Counted from the first letter of the stretch, positions 45,091-54,225 are shown. The stretch: DNA of 64,000 nt from CAVPOO01 sp963707015 (GCA_963707015.1 CAVPOO010000009.1:427664-491663), one strand, 5' to 3'. A program made the numbers and translations. Notes: generated from the sequence alone by a model not told the origin.

Positions 45091-45773
45091 CTGGCCGGGT
45101 CTTGCGTCTGATCGGCGGTGATCCGGCCGTCAACCATGCGCAGGGTGCGCCGCGCGCGCGCGCCGAGTTCCGGGTCATGGGTCACCATCACGAGCGTGAT
45201 GCCTCGCGAATTCAGCGCCTCCAGTACCTCCACGATCTCGTGTCCCGACCGTCGGTCCAGGTTGCCGGTGGGTTCGTCCGTGAGGAGGATGTCGGGCTCC
45301 AGGATAGTGGCGCGGGCAATGGCCACGCGCTGGCGCTGGCCGCCGGATAACTGTTCGGGTTTGTGCCGGGCGCGATCCGCGAGTCCCACGGCATCGAGCA
45401 TCCGGGCGACGCGTGTCTTGCGCTGGGACGGCGCGATGCCTTCGAGCATCAGCGGCAACTCGATATTTTCCGCCGCCGTCATGCGCGCGATGAGGTGGAA
45501 GAACTGGAACACGAAGCCGATCTTGTGGCGTCGAACAGCCGCCTGCTGGACATCCGTGAGGCCGGTGACATCTTCACCTTCGAGAAGGTAACGGCCCGAC
45601 GTGGGGTGGTCCAGCAGCCCCAGAATATTCAGCAATGTGGACTTGCCCGACCCGGACGGACCCATAACGGACACATATTCACCGGCGGCAATGCCCAGAT
45701 TGACGGCAGCCAGTGCATGCACCTGCTGATCCCCGACCTGGAACATGCGGTTAACCTGTTCGAGGCGGATCAT
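45087..45773 (-). CDS. ABC transporter ATPase, LolD/MacB-type
   Basis: 228 residues: Walker A GPSGSGKST, Q-loop VFQFFHL, signature LSGGQRQRVAIARA, Walker B ILLTDEPTGNLD, H-loop VTHDPE. Typical of the LolD/MacB/FtsE group in length and sequence. It drives the two following permeases. Its start is separated from R1 copy d by five bases, so the upstream part of the operon is repeat sequence. Confidence 0.95.
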   Translation of the reverse strand: MIRLEQVNRMFQVGDQQVHALAAVNLGIAAGEYVSVMGPSGSGKSTLLNILGLLDHPTSGRYLLEGEDVTGLTDVQQAAVRRHKIGFVFQFFHLIARMTAAENIELPLMLEGIAPSQRKTRVARMLDAVGLADRARHKPEQLSGGQRQRVAIARATILEPDILLTDEPTGNLDRRSGHEIVEVLEALNSRGITLVMVTHDPELGARARRTLRMVDGRITADQTQDPAR

Positions 45774-45778
45774 CCCGG

Positions 45779-45906
45779 CTAGCCCGCATTTCTCACCGGG
45801 ATAGGCACGGCTTGATTACACCCTGTCATTTTCCTGATCTGCACTCTGTTCCTTACCTCGGTGCATTATGCGACTCTACCGCCGCCCGGTGAGAGATGCG
45901 GGCCAG
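45779..45906. repeat. R1 element, copy d
   Basis: 128 bases. The left flank is CTAG (45779-45782); the right flank reads CCAG (45903-45906), one substitution from CTAG. It is chained to R2 copy e through this site. It lies between the export adaptor gene and the ATPase gene of the same operon. Confidence 0.92.
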
Positions 45907-46089
45907 TACGCTTTCAACGTGATAATGACGGATGCTGGCAAATCAGGCTGAGCGCCAGTATTCTTATTTATAGCCACGGAATCCACGGAAGAACACGGAA
46001 AAAATTCTAATGAGTATTCGTTCTTTCCGTGTTTTTCCGTGGATTCCGTGGCCATAACATTCGCCATTATCAGATTGAAGAAGCACTAC
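45903..46089. repeat. R2 element, copy e
   Basis: About 187 bases. The left end is tacgctttcaacgtgataatgacgg after CCAG; the right end attatcagattgaagaagca is followed by CTAC (46086-46089). The central palindrome is intact. The last bases overlap the TAG stop of the adaptor gene (46086-46088). Confidence 0.9.
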
Positions 46090-47222
46090 TCGATCTCGGC
46101 ACGCACGCCTTCGACGACACCCTCCCGGTCTACCGAGGTAACCACCTTTTCGTCGGCTTCCAGCCCTGACGTCACCTGGGTCCAGCGCCAGTTGGAAAGC
46201 CCGGTTTCGACAGCGCGTTCGTGCAGGTAGCCGGTGTCGACATCCAGCACGAGCAACCCGGGTCCTTCGAGTACTGCCTCGGTTGGGACGCGCAGTACTT
46301 CGTCCACGCTGTCGAGCAGCAGTTCCACATCGGCACTGTATCCTGGCATCAGCCCGGTCGGGATGCCGTCGGGTCGAAAATCGACTTCCACATCGACTGT
46401 GCGGGCCTGCTTTTCGATATCGAGCACATAGGGTGCCACCCGGCGTACACGGCCCGGAAAGCTTTGTCCGGGGAATGCATCCAGGCTGATGCGCGTCGCC
46501 AGGCCGGGACGAATCCTGGGGGCATCGACCTCGTCGATGGGAGCGCTGACGTAAACACAGTCGGTGTCGATCAGATCCACCGCCGGAGGCGTCGGTATGC
46601 CGACGGGCGAGGGTGTCACGAACTCGCTGAGCTCTCCATTTATCTCCGCGATCGTCCCGGGAAAGGGCGAACGCAAGATGGTTCTGTCCAGGGTTGCCTC
46701 GTCGACTCTTACCTTTGCAGCGCTGACATGCACCTGGGCCTGGGCTGCGCGGCAGCCCGCCCGCTGTGCCCTGGACTCCCCGACCGCCTGCTCGGTGTCT
46801 TCCTCCGAAGTCAGCCCCTTGGCACGCAAACGCAGCAGCCGCTCCGCCGTGTTTTTTGCGACCTCCGCCAGCGCGCAGGCCTCCTCGGCACGGGCCTGGG
46901 TCGCAACCAGCTGCTGTTTCGACAGTTCCAGCTCGGCCTCGAGGTCATCGTTCCAGAGTTCGAGCAGCACCTGTCCTGCCGCAACGACATCGCCTTCATG
47001 CACCGGCAGTTTTTCAATCTGGCCGCCGACGGCCAGTGACAAACGGGCCCGGCGGCAGGCCTTGACGGTTCCGGCGCGGGTATTGGCGACCGTCGATTCG
47101 ACGCTGCCTCGCGAGACGCTTTGAACCACCACCTTGACGGGCGCCGGTCGTGACCACCACCACAGGCCAGCGGCAAGGGCGGCAGTACCGGCAAGCAGGA
47201 GAAGACCGCGAGCTTTCGTCAT
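46086..47222 (-). CDS. HlyD/MacA-type periplasmic adaptor of the export operon
   Basis: 378 residues: one N-terminal helix (LLLLAGTAALAAGLWWW), biotinyl-lipoyl-like domain (GGQIEKLPVHEGDVVAAGQV), a helical hairpin rich in E, A and Q, and a beta-barrel (FPGTIAEINGELSEFVTP...SPVGIP). It links an inner-membrane ABC exporter to the outer membrane. It precedes the ATPase and permeases on the same strand, but about 310 bases of R1+R2 repeats now separate it from the ATPase. Confidence 0.9.
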   Translation of the reverse strand: MTKARGLLLLAGTAALAAGLWWWSRPAPVKVVVQSVSRGSVESTVANTRAGTVKACRRARLSLAVGGQIEKLPVHEGDVVAAGQVLLELWNDDLEAELELSKQQLVATQARAEEACALAEVAKNTAERLLRLRAKGLTSEEDTEQAVGESRAQRAGCRAAQAQVHVSAAKVRVDEATLDRTILRSPFPGTIAEINGELSEFVTPSPVGIPTPPAVDLIDTDCVYVSAPIDEVDAPRIRPGLATRISLDAFPGQSFPGRVRRVAPYVLDIEKQARTVDVEVDFRPDGIPTGLMPGYSADVELLLDSVDEVLRVPTEAVLEGPGLLVLDVDTGYLHERAVETGLSNWRWTQVTSGLEADEKVVTSVDREGVVEGVRAEIE

Positions 47223-47577
47223 GGAACCGCAGTATAGCCCGCATTGGGATCCGCACGGTCAGATACCAGGTGCCAGGCGGTGACATCCTCGACGCCTGCC
47301 GGCCACCAGCCAGGCGGCATCGGCCCGCTGCTTGCGTCCGGGGTCCGAGTGTCCATCATTCCCTCAGCCGGGTAGTGCGGTCAGACTGGTTTGTTCTGGC
47401 AAGGATCCTGACGTCTGCGTTGCCTGTAAGGCCGGCCCGGTACGGACCACGGTCTGAAGCCCTGTGCGGGGATCGAGTCGGCAACAAGCGTCGCATCAGA
47501 GCCGGTCCCGTCGATCGGCGCCGCGTATCGCGCCGCGGCAAGACGGCGGGAATGCAGGTCCCGTATCAGCCATCCGA
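47223..47577. other. intergenic region
   Basis: About 355 bases between the adaptor gene and the FixJ-like gene. Open frames lack coding character. A short stretch tagcccgcatt at 47234-47244 resembles the R1 end but no second end follows. Nothing else recognised. Confidence 0.3.
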
Positions 47578-48192
47578 TCAGCTGCCAATTCCGACCAGGC
47601 CCGCCAGGCGTACCAGATCCGGCAGGGACTCGGCGCGCATCTTCTCCATCACTTTTGCCCGGTGCACCTCGACGGTACGGACACTCACACCGAGGTGCTC
47701 CGCAATGGTCCTGTTCGGTTCGCCCCGCACGATGTATTCCATCACTTCCCGTTCCCGTGGCGTTAAACTGCGATATTTGCCCTGCGCGGCGGCCCGGCGG
47801 GCCGTGTGAGCCTGTTGCGCTTCTTGGCGGGCCAGTGCCGCCTCAATGCCCGCGAGCAGGTCGCAATTTCGGAATGGTTTCTCGAGAAAATCCACCGCGC
47901 CTTCCTTCATCGCCGTGACAGACATCTGCACATCCCCGTGTCCCGTGATAAAGATCGTCGGCAGATCGAGGCCGCGAGCCTTGAGTTCTTTTTGCAGCTC
48001 CAGCCCTGACATCCCGCCCATGCGCTGGTCCAGCACCAGCACGCCGCGCTCGGCGGCTTCGGCCTTCGCGAGAAACGCCTCGGCGGATTCAAACCGCCTC
48101 ACGGTGAAGCCCGAACTTTCGAGAAACACCGTCAACGCATCGCGCACGCCGGGATCATCATCTACCAGGAAGATGGTGGTGTTCATGGTCAT
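47578..48192 (-). CDS. FixJ/TodT-type response regulator
   Basis: 204 residues: receiver (1-120) with acidic pocket VDDDPG, Asp55 in VLVLDQRM and Lys in FLEKPFR, and a LuxR/NarL-type helix-turn-helix (LTPREREVMEYIVRGEPN, then GVSVRTVEVHRAKVMEKM). Starts with ATGA overlapping the kinase stop, so it is coupled to the kinase gene. Confidence 0.93.
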   Translation of the reverse strand: MTMNTTIFLVDDDPGVRDALTVFLESSGFTVRRFESAEAFLAKAEAAERGVLVLDQRMGGMSGLELQKELKARGLDLPTIFITGHGDVQMSVTAMKEGAVDFLEKPFRNCDLLAGIEAALARQEAQQAHTARRAAAQGKYRSLTPREREVMEYIVRGEPNRTIAEHLGVSVRTVEVHRAKVMEKMRAESLPDLVRLAGLVGIGS

Positions 48193-50318
48193 GTGTGCGC
48201 TCCCTTGCCCCCCAGGGGGAGTTCAAAACCGAACAGCGCGCCGCTGTTCGGGGACTGGGCGACCCACAGCTTCCCGCCATGGGCCTCGATAATCGAGCGG
48301 CTGATGGAAAGTCCCATGCCCATGCCTGTGCCCTTGTTGGTCTGAAACGGGTCGAAGATTTTGCCGATCATTTCCGCAGCGATGCCGGGGCCGTTATCAC
48401 TCAGGGTGACCTCGATCCAGTCATCCGGCAGCACTCGCGTCGCCAGGATCAACTGCCCGTCAGCGATGCTGCCGCTCTGGATCGCCTCCAGGCTGTTGCG
48501 CACCAGGTTCAGCAAGACCTGCTCGATCTGGACCTTGTTCGCCTTGACCCTGCAATCCGTTCCGTACAGGCGTAGCTCAATCTTGACCTGAGTATGGCGC
48601 AGTTCCCATTCGAGTAAGTCGATAACTTCCTGAATCAGCTGATCGACATCGACGAGTTCCATCGAGGCTCGTCCCTTGCTGACGAAGTCCCTGAGATGTC
48701 GAATGATGTCGCCGGCGCGGTGTGTCTGTTCCAGAGCGCGCTGCAAAATGCCGCTGAGTTTCTGCGGCGGCGAGGGAAGATCCGCCAGCATCCCCAATGC
48801 GGTTTCACAGTAACTCGATGCCGCCATCAGCGGCTGGTTCAACTCATGCGCCATACCCGATGCCATCTCCCCCATGGTACTCAGCCGCATGACGTGTGCC
48901 AACTCTTCCTGATGGCGCTTGGCGGCTTCCTCGGCCCGCTTGCGTTCGGTGATGTCCCAGGTCACCCCGACGTAATTGGTGGTGTTCCCGCGTGGGTCCT
49001 TGATGGCGCTGATGGTGAGCCATTGCGGGTAGATTTCGCCGTTCTTGCGCCGGTTCCAGATCTCACCCTGCCAGCGTCCCGACTCGATAAGGGACTCCCA
49101 CATCTGCCGATAGAATTCCGGTTTTTGCCTGCCGGATCCCAGAATGCGCGGGTTCTCCCCGATGACCTCTTCCGCACGGTACTGGGTGATGACAGTGAAG
49201 GCGCGATTCACCGACTGGATGCTGCCCTGGGCATCGGTGATCAGGATGCCCTCATTGGTATTCTCGAATACGCTCGCTGCCAGACGCTGTTTCTCGTCCG
49301 CGCGCCGGCGCTCGGTAATGTCGCGAACAATGTGGATCAACAGCCGGCGGCCCTTCACCATCACCTCACTGGCCGCGAGATCGAGGGGAAAGGACGCGCC
49401 ATTCCGGCGTTGTCCCCGCGCCTCGCATTCGCTGGAGGTGAACGACGTAATCACCGGATTGGCGCCGTGGTTCAGGCGGTCGCGGTATGCGCCCCGGCAA
49501 GTCTCGTCGAGCAGCAGTGTGAATGGCTTCCCGAGCACTTCGTCGGCGGCGTAGCCAAACATCGCCTCGGCCGGTGGATTCATCGATGCGATGCGCCCGT
49601 TCTCGTCCACGGTGAGGATCCCGTCGACCACGTTGTCGACGATTGCCTTGATGCGCACCTCACTGTCGCGCAGCGCCTCGCGCTGGCGCACCGTACGTCG
49701 GACCAGCTCGACGCTGAGCGCCGACGCCAGCAGCGCAACCAGCAGCATCACGTAGAGGCGCTGGAAATTACGCCGTTGCTTGACCTCCAGGCGTTGTTCC
49801 TCCACGACGACGCCATCGTTGGCCTTCAGGATCTGATCCAGCCCGTTCTGAAACGCGTGGTCCATGCGTGCCATCTTGCTGGATGCCTCGGTCTCTTTTT
49901 CCAGTATCGATTCCGGCGGCGCCTGTAACTCACGCAGCTGCTCGCGCTGCTCGGCGAGATCCAAGATCTCCTGGGCGAGCGCCGAGAGCGTATCGCGCTC
50001 CTGATCCAGTGCCCGTATGAAAGACGCCTGCTCGCTATTGCGCTGGAGGTGGTGCAACACGACTCCGCGTATCGCCTCGTAGCGGCGCGCGTAAACCTCG
50101 AACGTCCCCCGATGCAGCGCCACCTCGTAGTTCTCCAGCACATCGTTGCCGGGGCGGCTCATGTCCCGCCACGCACTGGCGAGGTTGTCGAAGTTGGCGT
50201 TCAGCGCGTGCAGCTCGCTGGCCTTCTGCCATTGCGACTGGATATTGAGCAACAGGTTGCCGCTCCAGACCAGGAACACGAGGATCATGAGCCAGGCGGC
50301 AATAGTGAAGCGCTTCAT
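48189..50318 (-). CDS. PAS-domain sensor histidine kinase, FixL-like
   Basis: 709 residues from ATG 50318 (MKRFTIAAWLMIL), which starts at the first membrane helix; the open frame begins at 50360. Order: helix about 7-25, extracytoplasmic helical sensor (about 26-185, CHASE3-like), helix about 187-205, two PAS domains (about 225-345 and 350-475), DHp with His in EMASGMAHELNQPLMAA, HATPase with NLVRNSLEAIQ and DNGPGIAAE. No haem-binding motif could be confirmed, so oxygen sensing is not claimed. The gene is paired with the FixJ-like regulator. Confidence 0.92.
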   Translation of the reverse strand: MKRFTIAAWLMILVFLVWSGNLLLNIQSQWQKASELHALNANFDNLASAWRDMSRPGNDVLENYEVALHRGTFEVYARRYEAIRGVVLHHLQRNSEQASFIRALDQERDTLSALAQEILDLAEQREQLRELQAPPESILEKETEASSKMARMDHAFQNGLDQILKANDGVVVEEQRLEVKQRRNFQRLYVMLLVALLASALSVELVRRTVRQREALRDSEVRIKAIVDNVVDGILTVDENGRIASMNPPAEAMFGYAADEVLGKPFTLLLDETCRGAYRDRLNHGANPVITSFTSSECEARGQRRNGASFPLDLAASEVMVKGRRLLIHIVRDITERRRADEKQRLAASVFENTNEGILITDAQGSIQSVNRAFTVITQYRAEEVIGENPRILGSGRQKPEFYRQMWESLIESGRWQGEIWNRRKNGEIYPQWLTISAIKDPRGNTTNYVGVTWDITERKRAEEAAKRHQEELAHVMRLSTMGEMASGMAHELNQPLMAASSYCETALGMLADLPSPPQKLSGILQRALEQTHRAGDIIRHLRDFVSKGRASMELVDVDQLIQEVIDLLEWELRHTQVKIELRLYGTDCRVKANKVQIEQVLLNLVRNSLEAIQSGSIADGQLILATRVLPDDWIEVTLSDNGPGIAAEMIGKIFDPFQTNKGTGMGMGLSISRSIIEAHGGKLWVAQSPNSGALFGFELPLGGKGAHT

Positions 50319-50836
50319 CGACTGTTCCGTGCGCCTGGACTGGTTACTGCGGCCAGCCACAGCGGTGGCGGCGGTAGTGGAGCAACACTGGCATGGGGCG
50401 GTATCAGCATCGAGGAATACGAGGTATCCAGGATGGAAGGCTGTTCCCTGTTTCTAACACATATGCGCGGGAGCCAACAAGCTTCCCTGGAAGGACACCA
50501 AAATAGATTTTGATGGGTATTCGCTCTTTCCGTGTTTTTCCGTGGATTCCGTGGCCATCATATCCGTCATCATCAGATTGAAAAAGCACTGGCAGATTGC
50601 ATTCGATGTTCGCCGGTTTCACTTTCGGGCCCGACCGCCGGTAAGATGGCTTCCCGGGAGCCATGTGTAATCGCTTCCCCACACGCCGGCGGCCTGTGTG
50701 CCGTCCCGCGGGTGTACAATCTTCGTTAAACTCCATATAGTCCGCTCCACGTGGGCCAGTCGGGCGCCCGGGCGCGATCGGGATGGCTGACCCGCTGGCC
50801 AGAGGGAAGCAGACAACTGGGACGGGTAATAAGCCC
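50319..50836. other. divergent intergenic region with an R2 fragment
   Basis: About 520 bases. The part at 50489-50593 is a truncated R2 copy. The remainder holds the divergent promoters of the kinase and of the PilZ-SPOR gene and shows no other gene. Confidence 0.4.
50489..50593. repeat. R2 element, copy f (left arm degraded)
   Basis: The right arm ttccgtgtttttccgtggattccgtggccat and the right end catcatcagattgaaaaagca are intact; the left arm is reduced to ggaaggacacc. The right flank reads ctgg. Confidence 0.82.
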
Positions 50837-52015
50837 ATGGAGCGCCGTCAACGCACAAGGATTCCGGTCAACGTCAACGCGGTACTCCTGGCTAAGGAGA
50901 CAATGCCCAGAGGGTGCCGGGTTCGCGATGTCAGTCAACGCGGCATGTTGCTTCACTGGGGGGCCGGCAAACGGATGCCGTCTTTCAGCGAAGGCGATAC
51001 CGTGGAAATCCATCTGTCGCTGCGGCGGCAGAGCGATAGACGCCAGAGCCTGTCCATACCCGCCGTTGTCAGGCGTGTAAACGAAGACAGCATCGGCGTG
51101 GAGTTTCCGCACCTGATGCCGGAGCTGGTGGAGCTGATCGCATCCTGCGGCATCAGCGAAACCGATGAGCTCAAGGCATCCATCGCACAGCGACCGGCGG
51201 CGCCTGCCGATGCCCGATTGCGAAATCCGGGAGCCGGCTCTGACGGGCCGGGCGTGACGCCCGCCGGCCAGGGCTACCGGAGCCTGCAGGATCAGGGTCA
51301 CAAGCGATTGCACTGGGGGCCGCTGTTGCTGGTTCTCGCGGTTGGTATCCTCAGCGGTGCCTATGTTCTCCGCCTCGGTGATCGCCTGAGTGCCCTGGAG
51401 GCGGCCGCGAGCGGTCATGCGCGTGAGATCGCTGCGATGCAGGAGCGGCTCGCCGAGCACAGCGAGCTGCAAAAAAAACTTGCCTATCTCACTGCGCGCG
51501 TTCAAAGGCTGGATCATACCCTCGCTGCCCATGAGCAAAGGCTGATATGGGCGGCACCGGCGCAACAGACGCCAGGCCCTGATGTCGATTCCGCAGTGGT
51601 TGCGACCACACTTGCCCGTTCGCCGGGGCCCGACGCCCGGGCGGTCGTGAATGCAGATCGGGAGGCACACTCCAGCGTGCACGCCGAACAACCCGCCGAG
51701 GCGCTCGCCCCGGACATCCCGACTGGCGAGACACGCGCCCCGGCAGCCGACGCGACGGGACCCTGGGTGATAAATCTGCTTTCGTCACCGAACAAAGCCG
51801 CTGTCGACAGGTTTGCGGGCCAGGCGCGCTTGCATGACATTGCCGTGGAACAGCATCGAGTCACCGTGAAGGGCAGGGAGTTCTGGCGGGTGCAGGTGAC
51901 CGGCTTCGCGACGGCCAAAGAGGCCAGGTCCTATGGGGAGTTGACTCAGAAAAAGCTCGGGCTGAAGGACGTGTGGATCTTTAAACGCCCCACGTCCGAT
52001 GGACAGACCGGTTGA
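50837..52015 (+). CDS. PilZ-SPOR fusion protein
   Basis: 392 residues from ATG 50837, chosen at the PilZ start; an upstream in-frame ATG at 50783 adds 18 residues. The PilZ domain (about 1-100) keeps both c-di-GMP-binding motifs, RRQRTR near the N-terminus and DVSQRG about 30 residues on. Then follow a linker, one membrane helix (about 172-190), a coiled coil (about 190-235), a Pro/Ala-rich linker and a C-terminal SPOR domain (PWVINLLSSP...GREFWRVQVTGFATAKEARSY). SPOR binds denuded septal peptidoglycan. The order puts the c-di-GMP sensor inside and the wall-binder outside. Confidence 0.85.
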   Translation: MERRQRTRIPVNVNAVLLAKETMPRGCRVRDVSQRGMLLHWGAGKRMPSFSEGDTVEIHLSLRRQSDRRQSLSIPAVVRRVNEDSIGVEFPHLMPELVELIASCGISETDELKASIAQRPAAPADARLRNPGAGSDGPGVTPAGQGYRSLQDQGHKRLHWGPLLLVLAVGILSGAYVLRLGDRLSALEAAASGHAREIAAMQERLAEHSELQKKLAYLTARVQRLDHTLAAHEQRLIWAAPAQQTPGPDVDSAVVATTLARSPGPDARAVVNADREAHSSVHAEQPAEALAPDIPTGETRAPAADATGPWVINLLSSPNKAAVDRFAGQARLHDIAVEQHRVTVKGREFWRVQVTGFATAKEARSYGELTQKKLGLKDVWIFKRPTSDGQTG

Positions 52016-52021
52016 GGAAAA

Positions 52022-52045
52022 AAACGGGGGGCTCGCCCCCCGTTT
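52022..52045. terminator. bidirectional terminator between the PilZ-SPOR gene and sat
   Basis: Stem acgggggg/ccccccgt with loop ctcg (52024-52043), A-run on the left and T-run on the right. It lies between two convergent genes and can serve both. Confidence 0.85.
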
Positions 52046-52054
52046 CCGTACCTG

Positions 52055-53254
52055 TCAGGCGCTGGCCGGCTGACTCTGATAATAGTCCATCAGAATCTTG
52101 GCAACTTCCGGCCGTGAGAACTCGGGTGGCGGGGCGATGCCCTGGCCCAGCATTTCCCGGACCTTGGTGCCCGACAGCAGCACGAAGTCTTCCTTGCTGT
52201 GGTCTGGGGCGTCCCGCATCATCACCACCCTGTCGAGTTTCTTTGAGTAGGCGGTGTGATCGGCGCGGAAGATCTCGATCTTCAGTGTGCCTGCCGGCAC
52301 TTCGGTATCGAAAATGGTCTGGGCATCGAAGGCGCCGTAGAAATCACCCACACCGGCGTGATCGCGGCCGATAATGAAATGGGTCGCGCCCATGTTTTGC
52401 CGGAACACGGCGTGCAGGACGGCTTCCCGCGGCCCGGCGTAGAGCATGTCAAAGCCGTAACCCGTGACCATCACCGTGTTCGGCGGGAAGTACATTTCCG
52501 CCATCTTGCGAATTGCGGCATCGCGTACCGGTGCGGGAATATCCCCCGGCTTCAACTTGCCGAGCAGCATGTGCACCACCACGCCATCCGCTTTCACGGC
52601 TTCCATCGCCATCTTGCAGAGTTCTTCGTGTGCGCGGTGCATGGGGTTGCGGGTCTGGAATGCCACAATCGTCTTCCAGCCATGTTCCGCAATTTCGTTG
52701 CGAATCTCGACCGCGGTGCGGAAGGTGTCCGGGAAATCCGTCTGGAAGTAGGAAAAGTTCAGCACCTTGATCGGTCCCGATACGGCATACTTGCCCTGGC
52801 TCATGAAGGTATTGACGCCGGGATGCTCCATGTCCGTGGTCCCGTACACTTTTTCGGCCATCAGGTTGAGTTGCGCGTCACTGACTTCCTCGATGTCTTC
52901 CACGTCCATGATCGCCAGGACCGGATGTTCCTCCACGTTGGGATCCCGCAGGGCAATGCGCTTGTGACCCTTGATGGTCTCGACAGTGTTGGTGAGATTG
53001 AGTACCGGGGTCGGCCAAAAGAGACCGTCCGTGGTTTTCATGGTCTCGGCGACGCTGATGGCATCGGCGAGATTCATGTAACCGGTCAGGGGATTGAAAT
53101 AGCCACCCCCCAGCATGACCGCATTGGCCGCGGCTGCCGAACTGATCATGAGAGACGGCAGGTTTTCCGCCTCATGTCTCAGTTCAGCGTGTTCTGCCGA
53201 GTCATAGACGAACAGGGGATTCAGCGTATCGGACCCATGGGGTTTGATCATCAT
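52055..53254 (-). CDS. sat: sulfate adenylyltransferase (ATP sulfurylase), dissimilatory type
   Basis: 399 residues, homo-oligomeric Sat family. Motifs: FQTRNPMHRAHEEL (nucleotide-binding QTRNP and HRAH), GRDHAGVGDFYG and, near the C-terminus, LLSGTKVREMLGQG. In sulfur oxidisers it turns APS and pyrophosphate into ATP and sulfate; in the other direction it activates sulfate. No aprBA or APS kinase gene lies in this window. Monocistronic, with a shared terminator on the convergent side. Confidence 0.95.
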   Translation of the reverse strand: MMIKPHGSDTLNPLFVYDSAEHAELRHEAENLPSLMISSAAAANAVMLGGGYFNPLTGYMNLADAISVAETMKTTDGLFWPTPVLNLTNTVETIKGHKRIALRDPNVEEHPVLAIMDVEDIEEVSDAQLNLMAEKVYGTTDMEHPGVNTFMSQGKYAVSGPIKVLNFSYFQTDFPDTFRTAVEIRNEIAEHGWKTIVAFQTRNPMHRAHEELCKMAMEAVKADGVVVHMLLGKLKPGDIPAPVRDAAIRKMAEMYFPPNTVMVTGYGFDMLYAGPREAVLHAVFRQNMGATHFIIGRDHAGVGDFYGAFDAQTIFDTEVPAGTLKIEIFRADHTAYSKKLDRVVMMRDAPDHSKEDFVLLSGTKVREMLGQGIAPPPEFSRPEVAKILMDYYQSQPASA

Positions 53255-53438
53255 TTGCTCCTCGCGGATGGCCTGGAAACCTGTAGGCGCGGAATAGTAC
53301 TCAAAACGCGCTCGATTCGCAGCCCTGCAGCAGGTCTATGCCGGGATAAATAGTTTTTGGATTCCCGTGCGTTGCGCCAGACAGAACCTGGGCCGGGCGG
53401 TTAAGTTACTGGGATATTAGTAAATTACTGACAGAAGA

Positions 53439-54032
53439 CTAATCATCGCCGGCCGGTATGTCACCAACTACCTTGGCGATGACGAATCCCGCCAGGGTTA
53501 TGCCGATGATGAGGTCGGCGAAGTTCACCAGGGTGTAGCGCAACGGAAACTGCCACCAGTTCCACAGGGGGAAGGTTGCCAGGACCCCGATCAGCACCCC
53601 GGCCGTTTCGACGAATCCGACCCGGCACCAGAAGTGCAGGCCACGCGTCTGCACGAGCAGCACGGTGATCAAGGTCGCTGCCACAATCTGAATGATGAGC
53701 GAGCGAACGAACCGCCAGGGGTTGCTGGGATCGGTACCCGCGCGGGCCACGGAGACAAACAGGAACGGACCCGACTGCGTGCGGGTCAGGGCATCGGCCC
53801 GCGCCTGCTTCCTGGCCGCCTCATCAGCCTGTGGGTCCAGCCGCTGCGCATTGGGCAGCAGGTAGATCCCGCTCTGTGGGGCATTTGCCGCGATAACGTC
53901 GGCAACCGCCGCCTCATCGGTAAACTTGCCCATGGTAAGGTCGTGCCACGGCAACACCAGCCATGATACGGCCCCCCAGAGAAACATCACCAGCCCACCC
54001 AGCATGCCGCCCATGATGACTTTCTTCGTCAT
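53439..54032 (-). CDS. hypothetical membrane protein
   Basis: 197 residues with about four membrane helices: one near 8-28, then a soluble stretch (about 30-105) and three helices from 110 to 190 (SLIIQIVAATLITVLLVQ, then ETAGVLIGVLATFPLW and LIIGITLAGFVIAKVVG). The soluble part includes APQSGIYLLPN. Family not recognised. Monocistronic. Confidence 0.7.
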   Translation of the reverse strand: MTKKVIMGGMLGGLVMFLWGAVSWLVLPWHDLTMGKFTDEAAVADVIAANAPQSGIYLLPNAQRLDPQADEAARKQARADALTRTQSGPFLFVSVARAGTDPSNPWRFVRSLIIQIVAATLITVLLVQTRGLHFWCRVGFVETAGVLIGVLATFPLWNWWQFPLRYTLVNFADLIIGITLAGFVIAKVVGDIPAGDD

Positions 54033-54156
54033 GCGCGCTGTCTATCTCCCGTGTTTGAATGATCCCGAGACGAGCGGGCAGTGGAGTAAGTAACGACGCT
54101 GCCGCGCCACCTGCCTCGGCCCGGACAGGGGCCAGCGGTTTGATCAGGTGTAAAGA

Positions 54157-54192
54157 AAAAACGCCGCATCATCCTGATCCGCGATGCAGCGC
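54157..54192 (-). terminator. candidate rho-independent terminator of the 47-residue membrane protein gene
   Basis: On the minus strand a stem cgctgcatcg...gatgcggcg with one mismatch is followed by six T (aaaaaa at 54157-54162 on the plus strand). It is placed 34 bases after the stop of the small gene. Confidence 0.5.
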
Positions 54193-54225
54193 TCTTACTC
54201 GGAGCCTCTATGGTGCGTGTATGCG

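Noticed and set aside
45087..47222. Export operon as the C39-type exporter for the double-glycine peptide
   Set aside because: The ATPase is of LolD/MacB type without a C39 peptidase domain.
47234..47244. tagcccgcatt, similar to the start of R1
   Set aside because: The match is 11 bases only and no second terminal repeat or interior follows.
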